Shown here one piece after another: positions 38,253 to 47,017 of a stretch of 64,000 nt of DNA. The notes beneath the pieces were generated by a model, which was given only the letters and a program-made list of their open reading frames with translations, was not told the origin of the DNA and made no database searches. Each line of letters starts with the position of its first letter. Position 1 is the first letter of the stretch. Source of the DNA: an archaeon HR01 (GTDB taxonomy: Archaea; Thermoproteota; Nitrososphaeria_A; Caldarchaeales; Caldarchaeaceae); NCBI GenBank assembly GCA_002898355.1, contig BEHD01000006.1, positions 1 through 64,000 of the forward strand, written 5' to 3'. Position numbers and translations under genes: made by a program.

Positions 38253-38909
38253 TTGCCCCTCTCATACATCGTCCATGAGGTAGGCATGCTCCGCAGCAAC
38301 TCCTACCTGGCCTTCGACTCCGGCGAGGCCGTCATAATAGACGCAGGTGATGACGCTTGGAAGATAATGGAATCCATACAGGAGAAAAATCTAAGGGTGA
38401 GGGCGATATACGCCACCCACTGCCACTTCGACCACGTGATGGCCGTACAGGATCTCCGAGATGCATTGGGATGCGAGTTCTACATCCACCCAGACGACGC
38501 CGAGATACTTTCTAGGATGGTGGAGATGACGAGGGGCTTCCTGGGGATAGAGGTTCCGGAGCCACCCAAACCAGACGGCTACATCCAAGAAGGTGAAAGG
38601 ATATCGGTGGGCCGTGACTCCCTCATAGTCATACATACGCCAGGCCACTCACCCGGCAGTGTCTGCTACAGGTCCGGCGGAATACTCTTCAGCGGCGACA
38701 CCCTCTTCAGAGGCTCAATAGGTAGGACCGACGCCTACGGCGGCGACCCCGCCAAGATATTGGACTCCATCGTCAACAAGCTCTTCACCCTACCCGACGA
38801 GGTGGTTGTCCTACCAGGCCATGGCCCGCCGACGGAGATAGGCTGGGAGAGAAAGAACAACCCCTTCGTGGGGGAGAGAGGCCTTATCCGAAGAGGTAAA
38901 AATGGCTGA
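38253..38909 (+). CDS. MBL-fold metallohydrolase (glyoxalase II-like)
   Basis: A 218-residue protein from TTG 38253. The dinuclear metal motif is ATHCHFDHVMAV (THxHxDH near residue 57). The further ligands are in HTPGHSPGSVCY, FSGDTLFRGSIGRTD and VLPGHGPPTEIG. Such enzymes hydrolyse glutathione- or other thiol-thioesters, or act as persulfide dioxygenases. The long C-terminal domain of eukaryotic glyoxalase II is absent. The stop overlaps the start of the uracil-DNA glycosylase gene by 8 bp. Confidence 0.87.
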   Translation: MPLSYIVHEVGMLRSNSYLAFDSGEAVIIDAGDDAWKIMESIQEKNLRVRAIYATHCHFDHVMAVQDLRDALGCEFYIHPDDAEILSRMVEMTRGFLGIEVPEPPKPDGYIQEGERISVGRDSLIVIHTPGHSPGSVCYRSGGILFSGDTLFRGSIGRTDAYGGDPAKILDSIVNKLFTLPDEVVVLPGHGPPTEIGWERKNNPFVGERGLIRRGKNG

Positions 38910-39609
38910 GCTGGACCAGCTATACGGTAGAATTATCTCATGCGTTAGATGCCCCCGCCTAGTAGCCCATAGGAGGTGGGCTGCTGAGAACCCTCCGAGA
39001 AGGTTTAGGGGTGAGGTCTACTGGGCCAGACCTCTAACAGGTTTCGGCGATGTCAGGGCTAGGCTTCTGGTGGTCGGCCTGGCACCGGCAGCCCATGGAG
39101 GGAACAGAACCGGCAGAATGTTCACAGGAGACTCCAGCGGCAACACCTTGATGAGGGCCCTATACCACACAGGCTTCGCCAGCCAGCCCTACAGCGAGAG
39201 AAGAGACGACTCCCTAACCATCACAGACGCATATATCACGGCGGTGGTGAGATGTCCGCCTCCGGAAAACAGGCCCACCAGCACGGAGATAGCCAACTGC
39301 ATCCCCTACCTGCTAGAGGAGATGCGCATACTTGAGAACGTCCAAGTCATCATCTGCCTGGGAGGTTTAGCCTTCAACACAGTCTCCAAAATAATGAGGG
39401 AGCACGGCGAGATGGGGGGCTTCCGGCCAGCCTTCAAGCATGGGGCAACATATAGGCCCGGTGGAAAACTCTTCGGAAGACCGGCGCCAACAATCATAGC
39501 CTCATACCACCCCAGCAGACAGAACACCCAAACCGGAAGACTAACCCAGCGGATGCTGAACCAGATCTTCCTAAAAGCACGGAAAATCATAGAACAGCCT
39601 GCCGGCTAG
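38902..39609 (+). CDS. udgB: uracil-DNA glycosylase, type 5 (UdgB)
   Basis: A 235-residue Fe-S uracil-DNA glycosylase removing uracil and other deaminated bases. Cys residues near the N-terminus (ISCVRCPRL) and later ones (VVRCPPPEN, IANCIPYL) bind the [4Fe-4S]. Motif 1 is VGLAPAAHGGNRTGRMFTGD, which has the Ala-rich form and lacks the catalytic Asp/Glu of type 4 enzymes; this defines UdgB. Motif 3 is SYHPSRQNTQTGRLT. Overlaps the MBL hydrolase gene by 8 bp. Confidence 0.9.
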   Translation: MAELDQLYGRIISCVRCPRLVAHRRWAAENPPRRFRGEVYWARPLTGFGDVRARLLVVGLAPAAHGGNRTGRMFTGDSSGNTLMRALYHTGFASQPYSERRDDSLTITDAYITAVVRCPPPENRPTSTEIANCIPYLLEEMRILENVQVIICLGGLAFNTVSKIMREHGEMGGFRPAFKHGATYRPGGKLFGRPAPTIIASYHPSRQNTQTGRLTQRMLNQIFLKARKIIEQPAG

Positions 39610-39633
39610 AGGACGCTCTGGAGCACCCTTGCA

Positions 39634-39708
39634 TGGGCCGGGGCGGATTTGAACCGCCGACCTCCGCCGTGTGAGGGCGGCGTCATAACCAGGCTAGACC
39701 ACCGGCCC
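39634..39708 (-). tRNA. tRNA-Val (CAC)
   Basis: A 75-nt cloverleaf on the minus strand. Acceptor GGGCCGG/CCGGCCC with discriminator A. Anticodon stem CCGCC/GGCGG with loop CTCACAC, anticodon CAC (Val). T arm GGCGG/CCGCC with loop TTCAAAT. No intron, no encoded CCA. It lies 14 bases from the 3' end of trm56. Confidence 0.95.
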
Positions 39709-39722
39709 GTATGTCATATCCT

Positions 39723-40262
39723 CTATCCTCTCCTCTTAACGGTTTTCCCCCTGGCCGAGGGTATTATAATTTTTTTGGCGTCGGCGTATGTTTTCTCCAG
39801 CTCCCGGCCTTCCTGTAGCCAGTCTAGGAAGACGGCGAGGGCTGAGACCTCGCTGTGGGGCTGGGATGTCACCGAGACGTTATAGTCAGCCATCATGTAG
39901 GCGGCCCTCTCCACCTTCTCCCCGCCTACGACCACGAGAATATTCTTCTCCCGATGGAGCCTTCGCACCTCATCGATGATGTTTTGGATAGGTAGCCCGT
40001 ACATCGTCAGATGTATGAGGAGATATCCCTCCCCGTGTTTATCCTTGAGGAGGCGTCTCCAGTCACCTACGTAGACGGCTTCAAATTCTCCGCCCCAGTC
40101 CTCCACCACTTTGGCGATGGAGGCCTCCACCGTCTTGTCCTGGTCTCCAGAGTAGTAGAGTTTGGAGGCTCCGAAGGCTCTCGCCGCCAGCCCAACATGG
40201 GTTGTGAGCCTCTTATCCCTCTCTATCCTATGGCCTAGCCTAAGAACCTCGATGCCAGCCAT
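39723..40262 (-). CDS. trm56: tRNA 2'-O-methyltransferase Trm56
   Basis: A 179-residue archaeal SPOUT methyltransferase that methylates the 2'-OH of C56 in the tRNA T loop using SAM. The family N-terminus VLRLGHRIERDKRLTTHVGL followed by AARAFGA is unmistakable. The SPOUT knot region is seen in YLLIHLTMYGLPIQNIIDEV, NILVVVGGEKVERAAYMMAD and SVTSQPHSEVSALAVFLDWL. It starts 2 bases after the tfe stop, so trm56 and tfe form an operon. Confidence 0.94.
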   Translation of the reverse strand: MAGIEVLRLGHRIERDKRLTTHVGLAARAFGASKLYYSGDQDKTVEASIAKVVEDWGGEFEAVYVGDWRRLLKDKHGEGYLLIHLTMYGLPIQNIIDEVRRLHREKNILVVVGGEKVERAAYMMADYNVSVTSQPHSEVSALAVFLDWLQEGRELEKTYADAKKIIIPSARGKTVKRRG

Positions 40263-40264
40263 TT

Positions 40265-40774
40265 TTACTGGAGGTTTTTCTCCAGCTGGGCTATCTTGTT
40301 TTTGAGGGCGTTTATCAAAGGTGTGTTATCGTGGAGGGATAACGGTTTACGGCAGGTCCTGCATTTGAAGAAGATGTCAACAGCCTCCTCAAACGTGTAT
40401 TTCCTGCATCCAGGTGTCCCACACCAGTACATCTGGTGGCTCTGCTCGTATTCCAGCCTCCCCTGAAGCCTTTCGTAGAGCTTCCTCATCTGGGTTTTGG
40501 CGAACCCTATCATCTGCTCCTTCTGAACCCTCCACCTAAATATTCTATGGCCTGTCTCCTTATCCCTATGTATGTCGAAAGAGACTATACCCTGCTCGTT
40601 GAGCTTGTGTAGAATTCTTCTCAGCTCTTTAACATCCATCTCCATCTGCTGGGCCAGCTCCTCGTCCGAGAGGTTAGGTTTCTTGAGAAGTATATCAACG
40701 GCGCGCGCCCCCTCCTTTCCGGCCACCATCTGGACCAGCTTCAGGAAAGCCTCGTCATCGACTATTATCAGCAC
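40265..40774 (-). CDS. tfe: transcription factor E (TFE alpha)
   Basis: A 169-residue basal transcription factor that helps RNA polymerase open promoter DNA. It has an N-terminal winged helix (VQMVAGKEGARAVDILLKKP, NLSDEELAQQMEMDVKELRR) and a C-terminal zinc ribbon with CGTPGC (about 117-122) and FKCRTCRKP. The charged central helix (KLYERLQGRLEYEQ) links them. Same strand as trm56, 2 bases apart. Confidence 0.94.
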   Translation of the reverse strand: MLIIVDDEAFLKLVQMVAGKEGARAVDILLKKPNLSDEELAQQMEMDVKELRRILHKLNEQGIVSFDIHRDKETGHRIFRWRVQKEQMIGFAKTQMRKLYERLQGRLEYEQSHQMYWCGTPGCRKYTFEEAVDIFFKCRTCRKPLSLHDNTPLINALKNKIAQLEKNLQ

Positions 40775-40849
40775 GTATCATAGTATGTTGTGGCGGGTTA
40801 ATATGGTTTTCCCAATCAACCCGCTCCGTCGTCTTGTTTGGCCCCCTAA

Positions 40850-42883
40850 CTACCCTTCCAGCCGTATCCTAGTGTAGGGTGTCTCATATGCTAGTCTCCT
40901 AAACGGCTCCCCCACACCCTCGTAGAATTTGCTGAAGAATTCGTAGATGTGGAGCCTCATACTCTGTATAAAGACCATCATCCCCTCCAGCAGTATTATC
41001 CCTATATTGCCTATGACGAGTAGGGGTATTGAGACCGGCCCCAAAGCCTCCCAAGCCGAGTTGAGGAGTATCATCAAGGCTGCGTGGACTATGAGAAGTA
41101 TTGTCAGCCTTGCGTAGGATATGGTGTTGGAGAGGAAGTGTATGATGTTCTCCAGAACCTCTAGGAGCCCCTGCCCCACCGAAGATATGACCGAGACCCT
41201 ATGGCCCAGCCCTGTATACCCGGCCACCAGCCTACCCACCATCAGCACCACTATACAGGCCACTGACCCGTAGACACCTATCGCCCCCACCTGGTTGGTG
41301 GGGAGGTTTATGAGGGGTGCTGGAGAGGTGCTGGATAGGATGGATGCCATCTCACCTCCAGCGCCGAAGAATGCAAGGCCGAAGAGTATGCCGAAGATAT
41401 ACATGGCCAGTGTTGGGAGCTTGACGAATAAGGCCTCACCAAGCTCCCTCTCCCTTACGAGCTTCACAATGGATAGCGTGTAGCCGATGACTAGATGCAG
41501 TACACCTAGGAAGATGGTGAAAATAAGCAGTCTCTGGACCTCTGCTATGGCGAATGTCTTGGCACCGCCATGCTCCTCAACAAGATGTATCAGCGCCGGC
41601 GATGGGAGCGTCCCGCTTATTTTGAAGCCGAAGGCTTCACCTATCAAGAACCCTGTGATGCTGGAGGATATCCCGAGTACGGCTAGTATGATGGCCCATT
41701 TCCTCAGCTCACCCATTACCTTTCTCAGCATGAAGAGGGCGAAGCCTAGGATTACGAGGCCCTGACCCATATCGGCGAACATGATGCCATAGAAGATGGA
41801 GAAGAAGAGGGCGACGTATGGTGTGGGGTCCAGCTCGCCGGGTCTCGGAACCCCCTGGATGAAGGTTATCTTCTCGAAGGCTGCCAGAAGACCCCTGTTT
41901 CTGGTGAGGGATGGCCTGCCTCCATGGTCGGAGTGGCCGTCTCCACCCCCTATGAATACTGGATAGCTGGGGGAGAATTTTCCCAGAAACTCATCCTTCT
42001 TCTCAGCGGGTATGTACCCCTTCACCAGGGCGAAGTGTTTAAGCCCTCCACCCCCCAGCCTTTGAAGGGCCTGCCTGACAATCTCGTACCCGTCCCTCAA
42101 GGCTACTAGCAGGCTGCCATGTGTCCTCGCCGTCTCCTCCAACGTCTTCTCAATCTCTGACGCCTCAGCCCTCAGCCTCTCTATCTTATCGGAGACCGCT
42201 GCATAGGCCTGGCTAGGTATCTGGGGGAGGCCTGCGGGTATAGATAACGGTTTGACCCCAAGGCTTTTGAGGACCCTATCCAACGTCTCGCCCGCCTCCC
42301 TCCTAGCAGCCACCAGCATCAGGGTGTAGCCATCCCTGAGTGGTTTCTCGACAACAGCGCCCTCCGTCAGCGAGCGCTTTATCTCACCAGCCTCCGAGGA
42401 TGAGACTACTGCCAGTAGGACGTAGAACCTCTTCAGACCCTGTAGCGTGGAGATGTCGATATCGGTCTCGGCCAGCATGCTGAGGGCCTCCCCAACCCCC
42501 GATAGCTCTGTTATCTGCTCCTCTATCTCCTTCCTCTTCTGGAGAAGCTCGTCAACCCTCTTCTTCAGAGGGTTTAGGTTGCTGTCCAGCTCGTCGAGGA
42601 GGCTTCTAACATCCTCGGCCGTGAAGACCTTCTGCTGCGGAAGGTTTTTGCCGAAGAGCTGGTCCATTATACCTATCTGGTCCTTCACCTTCAGCTCCTG
42701 TATTAGGACTTGGGCGTTGACCGCCCCCAGCTCCGCCCTATGCTCCAGCTGGTGAAGACTGGGGTCCCTGCCGTCCTCAGCCTTGGCGTGAAAATCCCCG
42801 AACGAGTAAAGCTCTTTGAGGAGGTTTTCAAGCCTGTGGCGTGGTGCTATGATGGATACTTCTGCCAGCGGTGCGAGACCCAA
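40850..42883 (-). CDS. atpI: A-type ATP synthase subunit I (a subunit)
   Basis: A 677-residue subunit. The N-terminal half (about 1-310) is a soluble coiled-coil arm forming the peripheral stalk contact (e.g. ELDSNLNPLKKRVDELLQKR and VSDKIERLRAEASEIEKTLE). The C-terminal half has about seven helices that build the proton half-channels. Conserved parts include IFYGIMFADMGQGLVILG, the Arg-bearing late helix HFLSNTISYARLTILLIVHA and LEGMMVFIQSMRLHIYEFFS. No other ATP synthase genes are in the window. A TATA box (42912-42921) precedes the start by about 30 bases. Confidence 0.92.
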   Translation of the reverse strand: MGLAPLAEVSIIAPRHRLENLLKELYSFGDFHAKAEDGRDPSLHQLEHRAELGAVNAQVLIQELKVKDQIGIMDQLFGKNLPQQKVFTAEDVRSLLDELDSNLNPLKKRVDELLQKRKEIEEQITELSGVGEALSMLAETDIDISTLQGLKRFYVLLAVVSSSEAGEIKRSLTEGAVVEKPLRDGYTLMLVAARREAGETLDRVLKSLGVKPLSIPAGLPQIPSQAYAAVSDKIERLRAEASEIEKTLEETARTHGSLLVALRDGYEIVRQALQRLGGGGLKHFALVKGYIPAEKKDEFLGKFSPSYPVFIGGGDGHSDHGGRPSLTRNRGLLAAFEKITFIQGVPRPGELDPTPYVALFFSIFYGIMFADMGQGLVILGFALFMLRKVMGELRKWAIILAVLGISSSITGFLIGEAFGFKISGTLPSPALIHLVEEHGGAKTFAIAEVQRLLIFTIFLGVLHLVIGYTLSIVKLVRERELGEALFVKLPTLAMYIFGILFGLAFFGAGGEMASILSSTSPAPLINLPTNQVGAIGVYGSVACIVVLMVGRLVAGYTGLGHRVSVISSVGQGLLEVLENIIHFLSNTISYARLTILLIVHAALMILLNSAWEALGPVSIPLLVIGNIGIILLEGMMVFIQSMRLHIYEFFSKFYEGVGEPFRRLAYETPYTRIRLEG

Positions 42884-42911
42884 GACGGTTCGTCATAGCT
42901 CATTTAACTCT

Positions 42912-42921
42912 CCATTTAAAG
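42912..42921 (-). promoter_or_regulatory. TATA box for atpI
   Basis: CTTTAAATGG on the minus strand, 29-38 bases before the start at 42883. The rest of 42884-43141 shows a second plus-strand TATA-like ATATAAAAAC (42930-42939) and a GGCCA/TGGCC hairpin, but no gene. Confidence 0.5.
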
Positions 42922-43141
42922 CTGACCTCCATATAAAAACCCGCCCAACCCATCTTGACCGAGTCGGAGAAAAACTCCCCGCCTCCATGCGTAGGCTTCT
43001 GTGGGTTAGGGATTAGACGGGCCAACCATCCCTGCTGGCCTGCTATCCCCTCTTCTTCACATCCAGCTTCGTGTATTACCTGACGATTTACGGCCCACCA
43101 CCGCAGAGGTGCGGAATTTCCTAGGGCCAGTCCTGAGTAAC

Positions 43142-43474
43142 TTACTCCCTCTCTATCATTACTGCGGTTCCGTGAGCCGCCACCAGGACCACCGACTCGA
43201 AAACCTCCGTTGTCTCGAAGTTGACCCCTATTACGGCGTTGGCTCCAAGCCTCCTAGCCTCCTCGACAAGCCGCTGTAAAGCCTCATCCTTCGCCTTATC
43301 CAGCTCCTTGGTGAATGCCGAGACCTCCCCGCCGACGAGGCTCTGAAAGCTACCCATAATCTTCCCTCCAAGCCCACGCGTCCTAGCGGTCAAGCCGTGG
43401 ACAATCCCATAAACCCTAACCACCCTATACCCAGGTACATATGGCGTGGTTACCGCTATCAGCTCCGGCATCAT
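43142..43474 (-). CDS. UPF0145 (YbjQ-like) protein
   Basis: A 110-residue protein of the YbjQ/UPF0145 family: AVTTPYVPGYRVVRVYGIVH near the start, ARTRGLGGKIMGSFQSLVGG, and LGANAVIGVNFETTEVFESV near the end. The family forms pentamers of dodecin-like fold and is sometimes called a heavy-metal-binding protein, without a proven role. Start at ATG 43474 or 43471. It stands alone between the large membrane protein gene and atpI. Confidence 0.88.
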   Translation of the reverse strand: MMPELIAVTTPYVPGYRVVRVYGIVHGLTARTRGLGGKIMGSFQSLVGGEVSAFTKELDKAKDEALQRLVEEARRLGANAVIGVNFETTEVFESVVLVAAHGTAVMIERE

Positions 43475-43600
43475 TAAACAAGACCACCGTAGAGAGGATT
43501 ATAAGCGTTTGAGCTACCCCGCTCAACGCATAAGATATCCTAACCGCTCAGCAAGCCAGCCGATATCCCTCAGAGAATCCAAAACTCATTCCGGGCGATT

Positions 43601-45061
43601 TCAGTCTACGGACGGGGATGAGAGAAGCCAGAGTCCAAACATCGTGTACCCAACCATCAAAAACATCATAGGAATTTGACTCAGCATCGCCGCCCTTACG
43701 GTCTTCACTTCCCTCAGAGCGATGACATGGGCTATGTACACCGCCAAAACATGCACCAATACTATCAAACCCACCTGAGCATAGTATACATAGTATACCT
43801 GATAAGGGTCCTTCAAGAAAGATGGAATCGCAGGCACGCCTGAGACTCCCAATAGGTTCCAGCCCAACTCAAAGGGGTCTGAAAAAGAAGCATAGACCGT
43901 CTGGAAATTGGCTACCACATACGGAAAATAGTGGGCTATATGATACCCCAAGGCTATGGGGACTATCGAGGGGACGAACAAACCCATAGTCTCGGAAAGC
44001 CTCCAACCGTGAAAAACCAGTAGCTTGGCCAGCCAGCAGGCCAGAATATAGACGGCCGCTATGGCTGAGAAAGTGGCCAGCATACCCACACTGTTAGCAC
44101 CCATGAGGAGTGTTCTCCCCGGGTAGTCAAGAGGATTGACCCCTATGATAGATAGCCATGTGAAGGTCCTTGAGAAGCCATCGAATGAGACCGTTGAGAG
44201 AGCGAGTATGATGAATATTGTATGGCTCAGCCTTAACCTCCGTTCTCTAGCTAGGTTGGCCGTGGGTAGCGTGACCAGTATTTGGCTTACCCGTCGGCCG
44301 TCTCCAACACCAGCATGAGAGAGAGCTGTTTCATTATCCGACCTGTCCCACTCTCGGACAGCTATAGGAGATATCCAAGACACCATTTCGAAGAATACAG
44401 AGAAAGCTTCACAATATTGTAGCCAGATGCGTTTACCGAATAGCAGGAGGCCTATGAAGTTGTAGAGTAGATAGCCTGCTATGAGGGTTGATAGGAACTC
44501 CGGGTCGGCTGGGTATGGGTGGACCAGCTCAACCCATGCGAATGCAAAAAAGACCGCTATAGATGGGATATATCCCAGCTTCTCCGGATACCTCAACGGC
44601 GGCCGATAATTTATCCTACGTAGAATCTTACTCCCCATCAGAAGCTCATACACACCTGTCCAAGGATTGAGAACGGCCCACACGTTACCGAGAAGGGCGG
44701 TAATAATTGTCATCCCGGGCCACCAGAGAAACCAGATGAAAAGCGGTGCAGGGTTTTCGAGAGGGTCTCTAGACCCATACCGGCCAGCGAAGACCAGAAA
44801 CGACGCAAACGCGAGAGAAGCAACACTAATCCAGACGCCTACCCGGGCTGAGCGGACGACCAAGACCTTTCCTCTATATTCTGTAGCAGAGACAACACGC
44901 CTAACCGGGATTAACGCCAGCAATGCGAAGGAGGCTGCCACCACCAATGCGCCACCCGCTATGAAGAGGTTTGTGGGGAGAAGGAGGATAAATCCCCGCC
45001 CGGATACATGAGCGGCCACAGCTGGAAAGAGGAAGGCTAAAAGAGGCAGTAGTAAAAGCAT
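43601..45061 (-). CDS. large polytopic membrane protein (about 12 TM)
   Basis: A 486-residue membrane protein starting at ATG 45061 (MLLLLPLLAFLFPAVAAHVS), which looks like a signal peptide or first helix. The frame is open to 45130, but that stretch contains the TATA box and so is upstream of transcription. About 12 helices, with polar markers HVSGRGFILLLPTNLFIAGG, FIWFLWWPGMTIITALLGN with NPW after it, and AHYFPYVVANFQ. The pattern resembles the bacterial membrane family often annotated as fenitrothion hydrolase, whose real role is uncertain. His and Trp residues within helices suggest a redox or transport role. Composition is more AT-rich than neighbouring genes. Confidence 0.7.
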   Translation of the reverse strand: MLLLLPLLAFLFPAVAAHVSGRGFILLLPTNLFIAGGALVVAASFALLALIPVRRVVSATEYRGKVLVVRSARVGVWISVASLAFASFLVFAGRYGSRDPLENPAPLFIWFLWWPGMTIITALLGNVWAVLNPWTGVYELLMGSKILRRINYRPPLRYPEKLGYIPSIAVFFAFAWVELVHPYPADPEFLSTLIAGYLLYNFIGLLLFGKRIWLQYCEAFSVFFEMVSWISPIAVREWDRSDNETALSHAGVGDGRRVSQILVTLPTANLARERRLRLSHTIFIILALSTVSFDGFSRTFTWLSIIGVNPLDYPGRTLLMGANSVGMLATFSAIAAVYILACWLAKLLVFHGWRLSETMGLFVPSIVPIALGYHIAHYFPYVVANFQTVYASFSDPFELGWNLLGVSGVPAIPSFLKDPYQVYYVYYAQVGLIVLVHVLAVYIAHVIALREVKTVRAAMLSQIPMMFLMVGYTMFGLWLLSSPSVD

Positions 45062-45108
45062 TTGACGGATAAAAGCACCCTTCAACCCTTCAGCAGAGTC
45101 GATGGGAG

Positions 45109-45120
45109 ATATATATATTA
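45109..45120 (-). promoter_or_regulatory. TATA box of polytopic membrane protein gene
   Basis: TAATATATATAT on the minus strand, 48-59 bases before ATG 45061. It lies inside the longest open frame, which shows that the frame's first codons are not translated. Confidence 0.5.
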
Positions 45121-45491
45121 ATCGGATCAAAGTTGGGGCTGCTAAGTTGTTTTTATGGCTTGGTTTTCCTGTCTTCTGCTATGGGTTTGCGGGTGGTCTT
45201 AAGGACTTCCCATTTTTATCGTTCCTCCAAGCCCTATAACTCAGACTCTTGGGTAGTAGCCTGAGGAGGGTATCTAGTGCTATAGGACTTTTCATCGGGA
45301 GGAGTCATGTTGGTGTTTAGCTTTGGGAGAAGAGGCTTCTGATGGGTGCAGTCACTAAGTAGCATGCAGGAGCCTAGGGATTGAACATGGATTCGAAAGC
45401 TGGATATACTTTACGAGGAAGAATGAGTGAAGGAAATACGCTGATCAAGATTGAGCAATACCGAGTTAACAGACCTTCAACGGTTAAAAAA
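45121..45491. other. intergenic region before the ABC importer operon
   Basis: Separates two divergent genes. Short frames (for example ATG 45387 in frame with the binding protein) exist but lie upstream of the importer's TATA box. I see no RNA helix or repeat that stands out. Confidence 0.4.
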
Positions 45492-45502
45492 TTTATATAT
45501 AA
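45492..45502 (+). promoter_or_regulatory. TATA box of the importer operon
   Basis: TTTATATATAA, 17-27 bases before ATG 45519; supports a leaderless start at 45519 or 45522 and rejects the longer frame from 45381. Confidence 0.5.
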
Positions 45503-45518
45503 CGTACAAAGATTGAGT

Positions 45519-46976
45519 ATGATGTCTATAGGAAAGATTTCAAGGAGAGATGCTATCAAAGCTATCACAAGATCTGCCGCAGCGGGTGTGGCTGTGGGTG
45601 TCGGGGTCGTAGGTGGTGTGGGAGGCTATCTCGTGGGTTCGTCTAGTGCAAGACCAGGCCAAACTGTGACCGTCACGCAGACAGCGGCCGGGGCCACAGT
45701 CACCCAGACCATCCCAGGCGCCACAGTGACTCAAACCGTCACGGCGGCCCCGTCGACTGTGACTGTCACGCGGACTGAGACTGTGGGCGGCCCTGCAAAG
45801 GAGCCGATTAAGATAGGGTTTGAAGTCCACAGAACCGGCATAGGTGCCGTGTATGGTGCTTGGTATGAGCGGACCACTAGGGCTGCTGTTGCATTGATAA
45901 ATGAGATGGGTGGGATAGACGGCCGGCCGATCGAGCTCATAGCAGAGGATGACGGCACAGACCCCCAGAGAGGTGTTCAGGCGGTGGAGAAGCTGGTGCT
46001 GGAGCATAAAGTCGACTTTATTCTGGGAGCCCTTTTCTCTAATGTGGTGCTTGCTGCAGCGCCTCGTGCCGGCGAGCTGAAGAAGCCTTACTTTGCAGTC
46101 AGCGAGGGCTATCATGTCCCGTCGGGACAGCTTAACAGATACAGCTTCCAGCCCGGCATTACGGATGTCAGATCACAGCTAACCGCAATAGCTGGATGGG
46201 TGGTCAATAATCTGGGTAAGAAGATTACGATGATCTACCCCGACTACGCCTTCGGATACGACCATAGGGATTGGTTTGGCAAGGCCGCAACAGAACTTGG
46301 CGCTACAATCATAGAGAGGATACCTATACCGCCCACCGAGACTTCCTTCACTAAATACTTCCCCAGAGTGCCCGCAGATACGGAGGTCCTCTACCATGTC
46401 ATGGTGGGCCCAGCCGTCTTAACGTTCGTGAAGGAGATGGGCGAATATTTTGGGTCCAGAAGACCAGAGATCTTCGGCTTCGTTGACTCTCTTGAAGGCG
46501 TGCCTCTGAATAGCCCGGGTCTGGAGTTCCTTGAGGGGACATATTTCTGGGAGGCATTTCCACGGTACCTTGACGGATACGACACCCCCTACCATCGATA
46601 CTATAGAAACAAGGTGGGAGTTGATGAAAACGGGGCTGACGTCAATGATCCAAAGAATGTTTCGACGTATTCACACATGTTCAGCTGTTGGGAGACGCTC
46701 TTCATACTCAAAGAAGCTGTTGAGCAGAGTGGATATAGACGACAGACCCCCGATGACTATAGAGCATTTATAACTACTTTAGAGAACTTCGAATGGTTTA
46801 ATGAGGGCAATCAGCATCCCCAGGGTGCGAAGAAGTTTGACGGAAGGCTACACCAATGCTTCGGGCAGCAGTTCATCTCAAAAGTTGAGAATTCCAAATT
46901 CAGGGTGGTGCATAGGACGAGGATTGAAGACTCGGTATACGAGTCAGATGTTGACTACACGAAGCAGCCCCTCTAA
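45519..46976 (+). CDS. ABC transporter substrate-binding protein, Tat-exported
   Basis: A 485-residue solute-binding protein of the branched-chain amino acid/amide (Peripla_BP_6) type. A twin-arginine signal (ISRRDAIKAITRSAAAGVAV) suggests folding before export, often linked to a cofactor or a quickly folding fold. A Thr/Val-rich spacer with VTQT repeats (TVTVTQTAAGATVTQTIPGA) tethers it to the membrane. The core begins IKIGFEVHRTGIGAVYGAWY and has EMGGIDGRPIELIAEDDGTD and VQAVEKLVLEHKVDFILGAL. Such proteins bind amino acids, amides, urea or aromatic acids. The following livHMGF-like genes complete the importer, and catabolic genes follow, so I infer an N-heteroaromatic or amide ligand. Confidence 0.9.
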   Translation: MMSIGKISRRDAIKAITRSAAAGVAVGVGVVGGVGGYLVGSSSARPGQTVTVTQTAAGATVTQTIPGATVTQTVTAAPSTVTVTRTETVGGPAKEPIKIGFEVHRTGIGAVYGAWYERTTRAAVALINEMGGIDGRPIELIAEDDGTDPQRGVQAVEKLVLEHKVDFILGALFSNVVLAAAPRAGELKKPYFAVSEGYHVPSGQLNRYSFQPGITDVRSQLTAIAGWVVNNLGKKITMIYPDYAFGYDHRDWFGKAATELGATIIERIPIPPTETSFTKYFPRVPADTEVLYHVMVGPAVLTFVKEMGEYFGSRRPEIFGFVDSLEGVPLNSPGLEFLEGTYFWEAFPRYLDGYDTPYHRYYRNKVGVDENGADVNDPKNVSTYSHMFSCWETLFILKEAVEQSGYRRQTPDDYRAFITTLENFEWFNEGNQHPQGAKKFDGRLHQCFGQQFISKVENSKFRVVHRTRIEDSVYESDVDYTKQPL

Positions 46977-47017
46977 ATAGCTTTTAATATCCTTGGTGTG
47001 TGTAGGTGTTTACATCC

